Origin: Effusibacillus consociatus
Lineage (GTDB): Bacteria; Bacillota; Bacilli; Tumebacillales; Effusibacillaceae
Length of the DNA stretch: 64,000 bases
NCBI RefSeq assembly: GCF_042652925.1
Contig: NZ_JBHSHC010000033.1
Location: 59,077-123,076, forward strand
Direction: 5' to 3'
Positions 1 to 8,372 of this stretch are shown here, in pieces (the stretch's first letter is position 1; the number at the start of each line of letters is the position of its first letter). Position numbers and translations under genes: made by a program. Below the pieces are notes generated by a model, which saw only the letters and a list, made by a program, of their open reading frames with translations, made no database searches and was not told the DNA's origin.

Positions 1-2
1 AG

Positions 3-110
3 GTCACAATTCGTAAAATGGGAGAATCGGAAAGGCAGATCACGATCTCAGGAGCGGGGAAACGGTTTGCCGGTTTGATTGAGGAGTTGAACCAAACATG
101 CCATATCTAG
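3..110 (+). CDS. tsaE: TsaE, 3' end only (t6A biosynthesis ATPase)
   Basis: An open frame runs in from the left edge and stops at 108-110, overlapping the next start by 13 bases. The visible tail contains VTIRKMGESERQITISGAGK and ends ...LIEELNQTCHI. The tail alone is not diagnostic. The call rests on context: tsaE directly precedes tsaB in Bacillus-type t6A operons, and the overlap suggests translational coupling. TsaE is the P-loop ATPase that works with TsaB and TsaD to make threonylcarbamoyladenosine on ANN-decoding tRNAs. The catalytic part lies outside the window. Confidence 0.6.
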   Translation, partial: VTIRKMGESERQITISGAGKRFAGLIEELNQTCHI

Positions 111-844
111 CCGTGGATACGGCCACCCAAACATTAACGATCGCCATCGGGGAGCGGAATCGGCTGCTCGCGGAAGCGTCGGTGGTCGTCAAGAAAAATC
201 ATTCGAATCGATTAATGCCCTTGATCGAATCACTTTTTGAGAGTCTCGATTTAACCCCGGATGAACTTCAGGGCATTGTCATTGGTCACGGTCCAGGCTC
301 TTATACGGGCGTCCGGATTGGGGTAACAACCGGAAAGCTGATGGCTTGGTCGCTCAAAATCCCGCTTGTCGGCGTCTCAAGTCTGGACGGTCTGGCCGGT
401 CATTATCAGGATTCCGATTTTCTGGTATGTCCGATGTTCGATGCCAGAAGGAAACAGGCGTATTGCGCGTTGTATGATGGGGCTGCGAAGATTGAACCGG
501 ATGCTTTGAGGAAACTCGACGACCTTTTTCCATTGATTGAAAAGAGACTGAAGGAGCGGGGGACGGACAGCAGTCTCCAACAAGTAATGTTTCTGGGGGA
601 CGGGGCAGAGAATTATCGCGATCTGATTGTGGAACGGCTCGGGGGACAGGCTGTTTTTTCCGCAGACAGGTCCAAACAATTGGTTCGCGCGGCTTATCTT
701 CTTGAGAAAGGAATTGTCCGAATTGAGGCCGGGGAGACTGCCGAGGTGGAACGTTTTGCACCTGAATACCTCCAACTCGTGGAAGCGGAAGCCAAGTTGT
801 TGGGGATGCGGAACCCTGCTTCCGGCTGTACGGACGGTGCCTGA
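98..844 (+). CDS. tsaB: tRNA threonylcarbamoyladenosine biosynthesis protein TsaB
   Basis: This 248-residue protein begins MPYLAVDTATQTLTIAIG, the ASKHA-fold phosphate-1 region typical of TsaB. It continues with a KKNHSNRLMPLIESL segment and the conserved GHGPGSYTGVRIG motif near residues 64-76. TsaB dimerises with TsaD and is needed for transfer of the threonylcarbamoyl group to A37 of tRNA. TsaB lacks the metal-binding histidines of TsaD, and none are visible here. It overlaps tsaE upstream and shares an ATGA stop/start overlap with rimI, so it sits inside a tightly coupled operon. The length is normal for a Bacillota TsaB. Confidence 0.95.
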   Translation: MPYLAVDTATQTLTIAIGERNRLLAEASVVVKKNHSNRLMPLIESLFESLDLTPDELQGIVIGHGPGSYTGVRIGVTTGKLMAWSLKIPLVGVSSLDGLAGHYQDSDFLVCPMFDARRKQAYCALYDGAAKIEPDALRKLDDLFPLIEKRLKERGTDSSLQQVMFLGDGAENYRDLIVERLGGQAVFSADRSKQLVRAAYLLEKGIVRIEAGETAEVERFAPEYLQLVEAEAKLLGMRNPASGCTDGA

Positions 845-1362
845 TGAGCGAACTTATTTACCGGCGAATGCAGTTGTCAGATATTGATCGAATTCTGGAG
901 ATCGAACACCGGTCTTTCTCCGCCCCTTGGTCACGAGCGGCATTTGAAGGCGAACTGACCCGAAACCATTTTGCCAAATATATTGTGGTGGAAATTGACG
1001 GGGTTGTAGCCGGGTATGCGGGCATGTGGATCATTATTGACGAAGCCCACATTACCAATATTGCAATCGATCCGGCATACAGGGGCCGCAAGCTGGGAGA
1101 AAATTTGCTGCGGCAGATGATGATGGTTGCAGTGTGGAACGGGGCCGATCGAATGACATTGGAAGTTCGGGTATCGAACAAAACGGCTCAAAGTTTGTAT
1201 CAAAAACTAGGATTTATCAAATACGGAATCCGGAAAGGGTATTATTCGGACAATGGAGAGGATGCCATCATTATGTGGGCGAATCTCGATCCGAAACGGT
1301 ACGAAAGGGATACGACGGAAGGATCAGATGCAGATGGGTTGGCTGGAAAGAGTCAGAACTAA
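844..1362 (+). CDS. rimI: Ribosomal protein S18-alanine N-acetyltransferase RimI
   Basis: This 172-residue GNAT acetyltransferase carries the acetyl-CoA-binding region IAIDPAYRGRKLGENLL (about residues 76-92; R/Q-x-x-G-x-G/A type loop) and the C-terminal LEVRVSNKTAQSLYQKLGF block that marks the RimI family. RimI acetylates the N-terminal alanine of ribosomal protein S18 in E. coli; the substrate in Bacillota is less certain. The ATG overlaps the tsaB stop, and its 3' end overlaps the tsaD start region. The gene order tsaB-rimI-tsaD is conserved in many Bacilli. The charged tail after about residue 150 is dispensable-looking and family-variable. Confidence 0.92.
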   Translation: MSELIYRRMQLSDIDRILEIEHRSFSAPWSRAAFEGELTRNHFAKYIVVEIDGVVAGYAGMWIIIDEAHITNIAIDPAYRGRKLGENLLRQMMMVAVWNGADRMTLEVRVSNKTAQSLYQKLGFIKYGIRKGYYSDNGEDAIIMWANLDPKRYERDTTEGSDADGLAGKSQN

Positions 1363-2431
1363 ATATCAAACCGACAGGGAAGCAGGGAAACCGTCCCTGA
1401 TTCTTGGCATAGAAACAAGTTGTGATGAAACGTCGGCCGCGGTAATTCGGGACGGACATGAGGTCTTGTCCAACATCATATCCTCCCAGGTGGAAATTCA
1501 TCAGAAGTTTGGGGGCGTCGTACCGGAAGTGGCCTCACGGCGTCATGTGAAGAATATTACGTTTGTTATGGAGGAAGCCCTTGAAAAAGCAGGGGTTGAA
1601 TTGGACGATCTGTCTGCTGTAGCCGTAACATACGGGCCGGGACTGGTGGGGGCACTGCTTGTGGGCGTGGCAGCGGGGAAAGCAGTTGCTTACGCCAAAT
1701 CGATTCCTCTGATCGGAGTACACCATATTGCGGGCCATATTTACGCCAATTTTCTTGCCGGCGGGATGGAGCCTCCTTTGGTGGCACTGGTCGTATCCGG
1801 CGGACATACGGAACTTATCTATATGGCTGAGCACGGGAAGTTTCAGTTTCTTGGCCGCACGCGCGATGATGCGGCCGGAGAAGCATATGACAAAGTGGCA
1901 AGATCGATGGGTTTGCCCTACCCGGGAGGACCTGTGATTGACAAGCTGGCACACGAAGGGAATCCGAATGCAATTCTGTTTCCAAGGGCATGGCTTGAAG
2001 AAGGTTCACTGGATTTCAGCTTCTCGGGACTCAAGTCGGCTGTGATCAATGCATTGCACAATGCGGAACAGCGTGGAGAGAAGTTGGAGCCGGCCGATGT
2101 GGCGGCCGGTTTTCAGGAATCTGTGGTCGATGTGCTTGTGGAAAAAACGGTTCTTGCGGTTCGCCAAACCGGTGTTTCAAATGTGGTGGTGGCAGGAGGC
2201 GTGGCAGCCAATCGCGGACTGCGCACGAAGCTGCAGGAACGGGCTGCGAAGGAGGGTTTTACCGCAATGTGTCCTCCACTGTCTTTATGCACGGACAATG
2301 CGGCAATGATCGCTGCCGCAGCATATCCTTTCTATGAAAAAGGGTGGTTTCACAACCTGGATCTGAATGCTCATGCGAGCCTTCCGCTGACGAAATGGGA
2401 GGAAGGCCCCTTCGTCATTCTGTCCAAATAA
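1328..2431 (+). CDS. tsaD: tRNA N6-adenosine threonylcarbamoyltransferase TsaD
   Basis: TsaD transfers the threonylcarbamoyl group from TC-AMP to tRNA A37. The sequence shows the LGIETSCDETSAAVI N-terminus, the metal-binding HHIAGHIYAN site, VVSGGHTELIY, DDAAGEAYDKVARSMGLPYPGG and the late CTDNAAMIA motif. I place the start at ATG 1328, because GGAAGG at 1317-1322 gives a 5-base spacer; ATG 1334 is the alternative. The open frame reaches back to 1253, but that would add residues unlike the family. With this start the protein is 367 residues, slightly long through an N-terminal MQMGWLERVRTKYQ extension. It overlaps rimI by about 35 bases and ends the t6A operon. Confidence 0.95.
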   Translation: MQMGWLERVRTKYQTDREAGKPSLILGIETSCDETSAAVIRDGHEVLSNIISSQVEIHQKFGGVVPEVASRRHVKNITFVMEEALEKAGVELDDLSAVAVTYGPGLVGALLVGVAAGKAVAYAKSIPLIGVHHIAGHIYANFLAGGMEPPLVALVVSGGHTELIYMAEHGKFQFLGRTRDDAAGEAYDKVARSMGLPYPGGPVIDKLAHEGNPNAILFPRAWLEEGSLDFSFSGLKSAVINALHNAEQRGEKLEPADVAAGFQESVVDVLVEKTVLAVRQTGVSNVVVAGGVAANRGLRTKLQERAAKEGFTAMCPPLSLCTDNAAMIAAAAYPFYEKGWFHNLDLNAHASLPLTKWEEGPFVILSK

Positions 2432-2455
2432 AAAGAGGGCTAAAATCCAGTGCCT

Positions 2456-2480
2456 CCTCTGCTGACGCAGGGGATTTTTT
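2456..2480 (+). terminator. Intrinsic terminator after tsaD
   Basis: A 7-bp stem, CCTCTGC (2456-2462) with GCAGGGG (2467-2473, one G-U pair) and a TGAC loop, is followed by a T6 run at 2475-2480. It lies 25 bases after the tsaD stop and should end the t6A operon transcript. Confidence 0.75.
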
Positions 2481-2492
2481 ATTGTTCAGGAG

Positions 2493-2689
2493 TTTTCCAC
2501 ATGTTTTTCCACAATTAACATCAGTTATTCACACTGGATTGTGGATAACTAGTTAATCTCGCAAAGATAAAAGGAAAAAAACGATCTCTTTTATCACCAG
2601 ATATTATGTGAATTGGATGTGGAGAATGGGGATAACCTGGGTTGAGCTTATTTTTCGTGTGTTTATACTGTGGATAACTGTGTGGATAT
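2493..2689. promoter_or_regulatory. DnaA-box cluster
   Basis: The gap between tsaD and the sensor kinase holds two perfect DnaA boxes, TGTGGATAA at 2540-2548 and 2669-2677. Six further 9-mers have one mismatch to TTATCCACA or its complement: 2493-2501 and 2505-2513 (TTTTCCACA), 2525-2533 (TTATTCACA), 2618-2626 (TGTGGAGAA), 2627-2635 (TGGGGATAA) and 2681-2689 (TGTGGATAT). Both orientations occur. Intergenic DnaA-box clusters away from oriC are known in B. subtilis, where they bind DnaA and dampen initiation; that role here is inference. dnaA, dnaN and recF are not adjacent, so this is unlikely to be oriC itself. The cluster ends about 117 bases before the kinase start and could also couple that gene to DnaA. 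Confidence 0.75.
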
Positions 2690-2805
2690 GTGGACCGTCA
2701 AACAACCGTTTTATATAGATATAAATTCAATGCCAAAAGAAGGAATTCTCAATTCATAAGTAGAATTCAAATGCAAATGGGTGACGGTAAGCCGGGGGTG
2801 GTAGT

Positions 2806-4218
2806 TTGCAAACAAAAGATTCGGATCGTTTGCGTGAAAGGATACTGGATTCGATACCGGTGGGAATTGTTACTTATGACAGCCAGGGAAACGTGACATA
2901 TGTGAATAAAGTTGCAGAATCGATAACCGGTTACAACCTCGATGAAATTCAATCTTTTCAAAACATCAACCATGTGCTGAACGGTGATGCGGAAATTTTT
3001 TGGAAGACCTTGCAGTCGGGACAGCCTTTTTTCGGATTTGAGAGCTATTGCCCCTCAAAAAGCGGCATTGAAATCCCTGTTGTTACTTCTACCGTACCAC
3101 TCCTTGACGACAACAACGAACAAGTGGGGATCGTGGCAACTTTCATTGACAATTCGGAGATGAACCGCCTCCGGGCGGTTGAGGAACATGCCTCTTTAAT
3201 TCTCGATCATATTTCGGATGGCGTCGTAACGCTGAATACAGAAGGCATTATTACCGGGTTTAACCGCGGAGCAGAAGAAATTACAGGATTGTCTGCTTCT
3301 GAGGTGAAAAACCGCAAATTTGAAGATGTGTTTCCACTTGCTCAATTGGTTCTGGACAAGCTGCATGAAACCATACATACCGGTCGTGAATGCAAAGATC
3401 TCAAAGCAGAAATTAAAGACAAGCAAGATCGCGCCAGATTCATGCTTGTCTCAACCCGGGTGTTAAGGAATCGCAATCACACCGTTTTGGGGGTAATGGT
3501 AACATTTAAGGATGTCACGATACAGGAACTGCTGGAGGAACAAATTCGTCAGTCCGAAAAATTGGCTGTGATCGGTGAATTGGCAGCCGGAACAGCGCAC
3601 GAAATTCGCAATCCGTTGACCTCGGTAAAAGGGTTTATTCAGTTATTGGATCGAAAATATGAAAATGACGCGCCGGAAAAGGAGTATTTTCGGATCATTT
3701 TGTCAGAATTGAACCGTGTGAATGACATTATTCGGGAATTCCTACTGCTGTCCAAACCCACGGTTCCCAATCTTCGCAAAATTGATATCAACTCGGTGAT
3801 GGAAGATATTCGAACGCTGATGACAAGCGATGCTTTGCTTCACAATATCGACTTGCAATTCGAGCTTTCGAAAACTCCGGCGATTTGTGAAGTGGATGTG
3901 GAACAAATCAAGCAGGTGTTTATCAACCTGATCCGCAATGCGTTTGAAGCAACCGGATTGAACGGAAAGCTCACAATCGCGATCAATACGGGAATGGAAG
4001 AGTGCGAGATCTGTTTTATGGATAACGGACCCGGTATCCCCAAAGAGGTACTTTCACGTATTTTTGAACCGTTTTATACAACCAAGAATGAAGGCACGGG
4101 GTTGGGTCTGACCGTATCCTACCGGATCATCCAAAATCACGGCGGAACAATCCTCGTGGATTCGGAAGAAGGCAAAGGAACTACGTTCCGGGTCAGACTG
4201 CCATTGGCAAGAAATTGA
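2806..4218 (+). CDS. PAS-domain sensor histidine kinase (sporulation-kinase type, orphan)
   Basis: This soluble 470-residue kinase has two PAS domains (about residues 8-125 and 130-245), a HisKA domain with the phospho-acceptor in ELAAGTAHEIRNPLTSVKGF (His265), and an HATPase domain. The HATPase domain shows the N box NLIRNAFEATG, the G1 box DNGPGIP and the G2 box GTGLGLTVSY. No membrane segment is seen. The H-box and PAS-PAS-HisKA layout resemble the Bacillus Kin sporulation kinases that feed Spo0F, and no response regulator is adjacent, which fits that type. I use TTG 2806 as the start, behind a G-rich site at 2793-2800. The gene lies immediately downstream of a DnaA-box cluster and has its own terminator. 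The signal sensed is unknown. Confidence 0.88.
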   Translation: MQTKDSDRLRERILDSIPVGIVTYDSQGNVTYVNKVAESITGYNLDEIQSFQNINHVLNGDAEIFWKTLQSGQPFFGFESYCPSKSGIEIPVVTSTVPLLDDNNEQVGIVATFIDNSEMNRLRAVEEHASLILDHISDGVVTLNTEGIITGFNRGAEEITGLSASEVKNRKFEDVFPLAQLVLDKLHETIHTGRECKDLKAEIKDKQDRARFMLVSTRVLRNRNHTVLGVMVTFKDVTIQELLEEQIRQSEKLAVIGELAAGTAHEIRNPLTSVKGFIQLLDRKYENDAPEKEYFRIILSELNRVNDIIREFLLLSKPTVPNLRKIDINSVMEDIRTLMTSDALLHNIDLQFELSKTPAICEVDVEQIKQVFINLIRNAFEATGLNGKLTIAINTGMEECEICFMDNGPGIPKEVLSRIFEPFYTTKNEGTGLGLTVSYRIIQNHGGTILVDSEEGKGTTFRVRLPLARN

Positions 4219-4249
4219 TACAGCAGGATAAATTACCTGATCTTCAAAG

Positions 4250-4286
4250 ATCGCCGTTTTTGACTGGAAACGGCGATTTTTATTTT
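4250..4286 (+). terminator. Intrinsic terminator after the sensor kinase
   Basis: The perfect 10-bp stem ATCGCCGTTT (4250-4259) / AAACGGCGAT (4268-4277) is followed by TTTTATTTTT. A second, weaker hairpin (CCACTT/AAGTGG) with a T-rich tail follows at about 4311-4333. Confidence 0.88.
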
Positions 4287-4391
4287 TGAATAGCTTAGGA
4301 AGTAAGCCGGCCACTTGGAAAGTGGCTGCTTTTATTGGTTCAATTTAACAGATTTTGGGCACCCTAGTGAAAAATTGGCTGGGGTGGTTCG

Positions 4392-6275
4392 GTGTTCGGA
4401 AAGCGGTTTCAAGTGGTTCTAACTTTGTTTGTGTTCCTGGCAGCGGGTATTTTTTCGCCGTCAGCAACAGGTGCTTCGGGACAAGTGATATCCGATTCCC
4501 AAATGAATCAAAATCGGCAGGTCATTTTGGTCGTTGCGGACCTGCTGAAAGAATCTGACTTGCAGAACCAGCATCTCCCGCATTTGCGGGAGTGGGCGGA
4601 ACAAGGCGGAATCGGATTGATGAATGTAAACGCACCGGTTAATTGGTTCAGCTATCGAGGGGAAGGACTGACCGTAATTGATTGGAATGAGCTGCGGAAC
4701 CTCGAATCCACGAAGGAGAAGCTTTTGAATTCCCAATACATTCAGCTGCGTCAGCGATCGCTGCAATCGCTGGATAGGTTGGCAGAACAACTTCTTCCGC
4801 AGGCTGACGATTCCACACTCCTGATTCTGGCGTCTCCGCGAACGACATTGGTTGGAAAGAGCGGGGAACTGGCTCCGGTTTTTGCGGCGGGCGGACCCAT
4901 TGCTCCCGGAAGCCTTTTGACATCGGCCTCGACAAGGCGTAAGGGGATCGTAACGAATCAGGATCTGGGAGCGAGTATCCAGGACTTTTTGGGACTTCAG
5001 GAGGCTGGGGCGGTTGGAAGAACCATTCAAAGCACCAAGTCTGACGCGAATCCATGGGACGAGTTTCACAAAACGGCAGTTCAAACAAGAGAAATCTACG
5101 GCAAGAGAACGGTGGTGATTACAAGTTTCGGAGCAGCCGGAGGGATTCTTTTCTTGCTGATGACAGGAATTTTGTTGAGTAATGCCGGGCGGAAGCGGGT
5201 AGGTGAACGTGCAAAACTGTTGGCCGCCGTTTTGATTTGGGGGGGCACCGCCGTACTGACAGCCCCTTTTTTTCTCTTGCTGCTGCCGGTTGTGGAATGG
5301 TTCGGCAAATGGAGGTGGCTAACCGAAGACTGGATTTGGATTGTGGTGGTGCCGGGAGTGATTCTTGGGACTGTCTGGGCGCTGATGCAAATACGCAACT
5401 TATTTCAACGATTGCTGCTTCTGGCGATAGGAATGGTTGGACTGATCATCACCGATACAGCGACCGGCGGTTGGTTGGCGCATGGCTCGATCCTTTCCTA
5501 TGATCCGGTTGTGGGAGCCCGCTATTATGGCGTGGGCAATGAATCGATGGCGTTCCTGGTCACGTGGCTCCTTTTGGCATATGGATATGTGCTGTGTCTG
5601 CAGCCTCGGTGGAAAAGATGGATGAAGTGGGGATTTGCAGGAATGGGGGGAGGAATGATCTGGTTTTTTGCCGCTCCTGAATTAGGTGCCAATGCAGGGG
5701 GAACGGTTACGGCTGCCGCCTCGGTCGCGGTTGCTGTAACGTTCCTGTTTCAACTTCCCAAACGGGTCAGTTGGCCTGTCGGTCTTACAATCCTTGCCAG
5801 TTCAATAGCTTTCATGATCACCCTTCATCAAGGAACGGCCTATCCCACGCATGTTACCCAAGCTGTCAATTTAGCGGGGGGTGGACAGTATGATCGGATT
5901 GGAGAACTGGTTATGCGCAAGCTGTTGATGAATTTGCATTTAATCCGGGATTATGTCGGAGCCCCGCTTGTTGTCATAGTCCTGCTGATCGCGGCAACTG
6001 CTGTTTTGCAGCCGTTTCCCCCGGTTGCAAGATTCCTGGAAGAAAAGGCCGGCCTCCGCCCGTTTCTGACCGGAGGGGTTGCCGGTTCCCTGATCGGTTT
6101 CGCCGCCAACGACTCAGGGGTGGTGGTCGCGGCTTTGATTCTGATGCCGATTGTGTATACAGTGTGCATGATCAAGCTTGTTGAAGTGTTTCCCACTCCT
6201 CATACAATTGTTCCAGACGCTCTTTCGCATCTTGATAGGCCTGATTGGTCGCCTGGGCACGATCCGGATCGTTAA
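4392..6275 (+). CDS. Secreted-type alkaline-phosphatase-like domain fused to a polytopic membrane domain, function unknown
   Basis: This 627-residue protein starts at GTG 4392 and has a signal peptide (MFGKRFQVVLTLFVFLAAGIF...ATGA). An extracytoplasmic region of about 200 residues resembles the alkaline-phosphatase/sulfatase fold in its order of strands (QVILVVADLLKESDL; LPHLREWAEQGGIG; LLILASPRTT). The usual catalytic Thr/Ser and the paired Asp-His metal ligands are not evident, so it may be a degenerate, non-catalytic domain. About 10-11 hydrophobic helices follow from residue 240 onward, with a conserved-looking GARYYGVGNESMAFL loop. Its 3' end overlaps the convergent ABC-F gene by 104 bases. 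No specific family or function is recognised. Confidence 0.7.
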   Translation: MFGKRFQVVLTLFVFLAAGIFSPSATGASGQVISDSQMNQNRQVILVVADLLKESDLQNQHLPHLREWAEQGGIGLMNVNAPVNWFSYRGEGLTVIDWNELRNLESTKEKLLNSQYIQLRQRSLQSLDRLAEQLLPQADDSTLLILASPRTTLVGKSGELAPVFAAGGPIAPGSLLTSASTRRKGIVTNQDLGASIQDFLGLQEAGAVGRTIQSTKSDANPWDEFHKTAVQTREIYGKRTVVITSFGAAGGILFLLMTGILLSNAGRKRVGERAKLLAAVLIWGGTAVLTAPFFLLLLPVVEWFGKWRWLTEDWIWIVVVPGVILGTVWALMQIRNLFQRLLLLAIGMVGLIITDTATGGWLAHGSILSYDPVVGARYYGVGNESMAFLVTWLLLAYGYVLCLQPRWKRWMKWGFAGMGGGMIWFFAAPELGANAGGTVTAAASVAVAVTFLFQLPKRVSWPVGLTILASSIAFMITLHQGTAYPTHVTQAVNLAGGGQYDRIGELVMRKLLMNLHLIRDYVGAPLVVIVLLIAATAVLQPFPPVARFLEEKAGLRPFLTGGVAGSLIGFAANDSGVVVAALILMPIVYTVCMIKLVEVFPTPHTIVPDALSHLDRPDWSPGHDPDR

Positions 6276-8145
6276 AGATTTCGGGCAGACACAATTCGGC
6301 CTCCAGAGAAACGATAGCGGCCTCAGTTTCTTCAATCTGTTGTTCGATGGTTGCGATCCGTTCCAATCGTTTCTTTTCTTCCCGCTGCTTTTGCCGCTCT
6401 TCCTGCCGCTGCCGGTCCCGTTCTTCCTTGGATAAGGGGGCGGGATTGGCCGCAGCGGCGGTTGGGGTCGGGGTGGACGGCCGAATCTTACCGCCCGCTT
6501 CCAACTGTCCGGACGCTTGCATAGCAGCCAATTCCGATTTTTTCTCCAGATAGTCATCATAGTTGCCAAGATAGGAGGTAAGGCCCCCTTCCGTCAACTC
6601 GATCACCCGTGTGGCAATCCGGTTCAGGAAATAGCGGTCGTGGGAAATGAACAGCAAGGTGCCCGGATAATCATCAAGAGCTACCTCGAGCATTTCTTTT
6701 GACAGCAGATCCAGGTGGTTGGTCGGTTCGTCAAGCAGCATAAAATTGGCCTGCAGCAGCATCAATTTTGACAGTGCCACCCGGCTTCGTTCGCCGCCCG
6801 AAAGGGAGGAGATCGGCTTCATCACATCATCGCCGGAGAACAGGAAGTTGCCAAGGACGGTACGAATCCGTGTATGATCCAGGCGTGGAAACGAGTCCCA
6901 CACTTCGTTCAGCACAGTTTTCCCGGGTGTGAGATCTTCTTGTTCCTGCGTATAGTAACCGAGTTTGACATGGGCGCCGAGCCGAATCGTACCCGATGTC
7001 GGCTGGAGAATGCCGGCAATTGCTTTCATCAAGGATGATTTTCCGATTCCGTTCGGACCGATCAGAGCGACCCTCTCCCCGCGGGAAATCTGAAAATTGA
7101 GATGGGAGAATAACACTTTGCCGCCATATGCGAGGGACAGATTTTCAACCGAAAGCACGTCATGACCGCTCTGCCTCTCGATGGTAAACGAAAAATGGGC
7201 CTGATCCTGTGACGTGACCGGCTTGTCGATCCGTTCGATTTTCTCCAGCAGTTTGCGTCTGCTCTGCGCCCTTTTGGTTGTGGTGGCACGAGCGATATTG
7301 CGTTGAATAAAATCTTCCATTCTGGCGATTTCGGCCTGCTGCTGCTCATATCGTTTCACTTGAATCGCAAGCTCCGCTTCTTTTTGCTCCAGAAACGCGG
7401 AATAGTTGCCGGTGTATCGTCGTGTGATCCCGCGGTCCAGTTCGTAAACAACAGTCACCAATCTGTCAAGAAAGTAACGGTCGTGAGAGACAAGCAGGAG
7501 AGCGCCCGGGTAACTTTTCAGATAGTCTTCCAACCAGGTGACGGTTCGCAGGTCAAGATAGTTGGTGGGCTCGTCCAGGATCAGAAGCTCAGGCTGAATC
7601 AGCAGCAGTTTGCCAAGCGCAAGCCGGGTTTTTTGTCCGCCCGAAAGAGATTGGACGGGCTGATCCCACATCGTTTCCGGAAAGTCCAAACCTGTTAGAA
7701 TGGAACGAACCTTCGCATCCACTGCGTAGCCCTGCCGGTCCGCAAACTCCTGTGTAAGGGACGTGTATTCGTTCGCCAACGATTGATAGAGAGCCTCGTC
7801 TTCGTATACATTCGGGTCGCTCATTTTCTCTTCCATTTTTCGAATCCGTTCTTCTAATACAAACAAATCTTCAAATACGCTGCGGATTTCCTGATATACG
7901 CTTCTCACGGATTGAATGCCGGTTTGTTGGGAGAGGTAACCGACGGCCACATTTTTTCCGATATGAACCGCTCCGGAATCAGCGGTCAATTCCCCTATGA
8001 TGATCTTCAAAAGAGTCGATTTTCCGGCACCGTTGACTCCCACAAGTCCAACCCGTTCTCCCTGGTGGACGGACAATGTAGCCCCGTTTAAAATCACATC
8101 GGTTCCGTAGGATTTTACGATTTGGCTGGCAGATAGAACGATCAT
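6172..8145 (-). CDS. ABC-F family ATP-binding protein (YdiF-like ribosome factor)
   Basis: This protein contains two ABC ATPase domains and no membrane segments, the hallmark of ABC-F proteins that act on the ribosome. Domain 1 has GVNGAGKST, LSGGQKTRLALGK and LLILDEPTNYLD. Domain 2 has GPNGIGKSS, LSGGERSRVALSK and FMLLDEPTNHLD. An arginine-rich interdomain linker lies between them, and the charged C-terminal region is a coiled coil (about residues 560-657). The start is placed at ATG 8145 (MIVLSASQIVKSYG), after GGGGAG; the longer frame to 8280 has no site and would read through the promoter. In B. subtilis ydiF also lies beside the t6A genes, so an orthologue is likely. Its precise role (EttA-like or resistance-like) cannot be decided from the sequence. 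Confidence 0.9.
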   Translation of the reverse strand: MIVLSASQIVKSYGTDVILNGATLSVHQGERVGLVGVNGAGKSTLLKIIIGELTADSGAVHIGKNVAVGYLSQQTGIQSVRSVYQEIRSVFEDLFVLEERIRKMEEKMSDPNVYEDEALYQSLANEYTSLTQEFADRQGYAVDAKVRSILTGLDFPETMWDQPVQSLSGGQKTRLALGKLLLIQPELLILDEPTNYLDLRTVTWLEDYLKSYPGALLLVSHDRYFLDRLVTVVYELDRGITRRYTGNYSAFLEQKEAELAIQVKRYEQQQAEIARMEDFIQRNIARATTTKRAQSRRKLLEKIERIDKPVTSQDQAHFSFTIERQSGHDVLSVENLSLAYGGKVLFSHLNFQISRGERVALIGPNGIGKSSLMKAIAGILQPTSGTIRLGAHVKLGYYTQEQEDLTPGKTVLNEVWDSFPRLDHTRIRTVLGNFLFSGDDVMKPISSLSGGERSRVALSKLMLLQANFMLLDEPTNHLDLLSKEMLEVALDDYPGTLLFISHDRYFLNRIATRVIELTEGGLTSYLGNYDDYLEKKSELAAMQASGQLEAGGKIRPSTPTPTAAAANPAPLSKEERDRQRQEERQKQREEKKRLERIATIEQQIEETEAAIVSLEAELCLPEIFNDPDRAQATNQAYQDAKERLEQLYEEWETLQQA

Positions 8146-8185
8146 GATTCCAAAGGCTCCCCTTCCGTACAAACATGCAATCTTA

Positions 8186-8214
8186 AGTGTACCGCACAGC
8201 TCGGATAGAGACAA
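8186..8214 (-). promoter_or_regulatory. Predicted sigma-A promoter for the ABC-F gene
   Basis: Read on the minus strand, TTGTCT (8214-8209) and TACACT (8191-8186) are separated by 17 bases, about 40 bases upstream of the chosen ATG at 8145. Confidence 0.5.
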
Positions 8215-8250
8215 CACGAGGATGCTTTTGTCAAGATGACGCATTTGGGT

Positions 8251-8302
8251 CCCCACGAAAGTACTCGGAATATGCTGCATCGCTTTGCGTCACTTTCGTG
8301 GG
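8251..8302 (+). repeat. Three-copy leader hairpin element, copy 1 (before fthC)
   Basis: This 52-base palindromic element has an outer stem CCCACGAAAGT / ACTTTCGTGGG that pairs perfectly around an asymmetric core. The core contains ACTCGGAATA on the 5' side and GCGTC on the 3' side. It is 71 bases upstream of the fthC start and on the same strand. Related copies are at 9788-9839 and 41025-41078. The outer stem differs between copies while the core is kept. No known RNA family was recognised. Confidence 0.75.
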
Positions 8303-8372
8303 TGATGTATTTTGAGGGAAGTTGTGATAGTTTAAGATGAGCAGGATTTGAAAACCGTCCGAGGGAGATTCA

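Noticed and set aside
2493..2689. oriC
   Set aside because: DnaA boxes are dense but there are no dnaA, dnaN or recF genes and no clear AT-rich unwinding element with DnaA-trio next to them.
2690..2896. Short + strand frame between the DnaA boxes and the kinase
   Set aside because: No ribosome site and it overlaps the kinase start in another frame; composition is not protein-like.
8251..8302. Hairpin copy 1 as a known folate (THF) or ZTP riboswitch
   Set aside because: None of the conserved blocks of those classes as I know them are present; only the gene context is suggestive.
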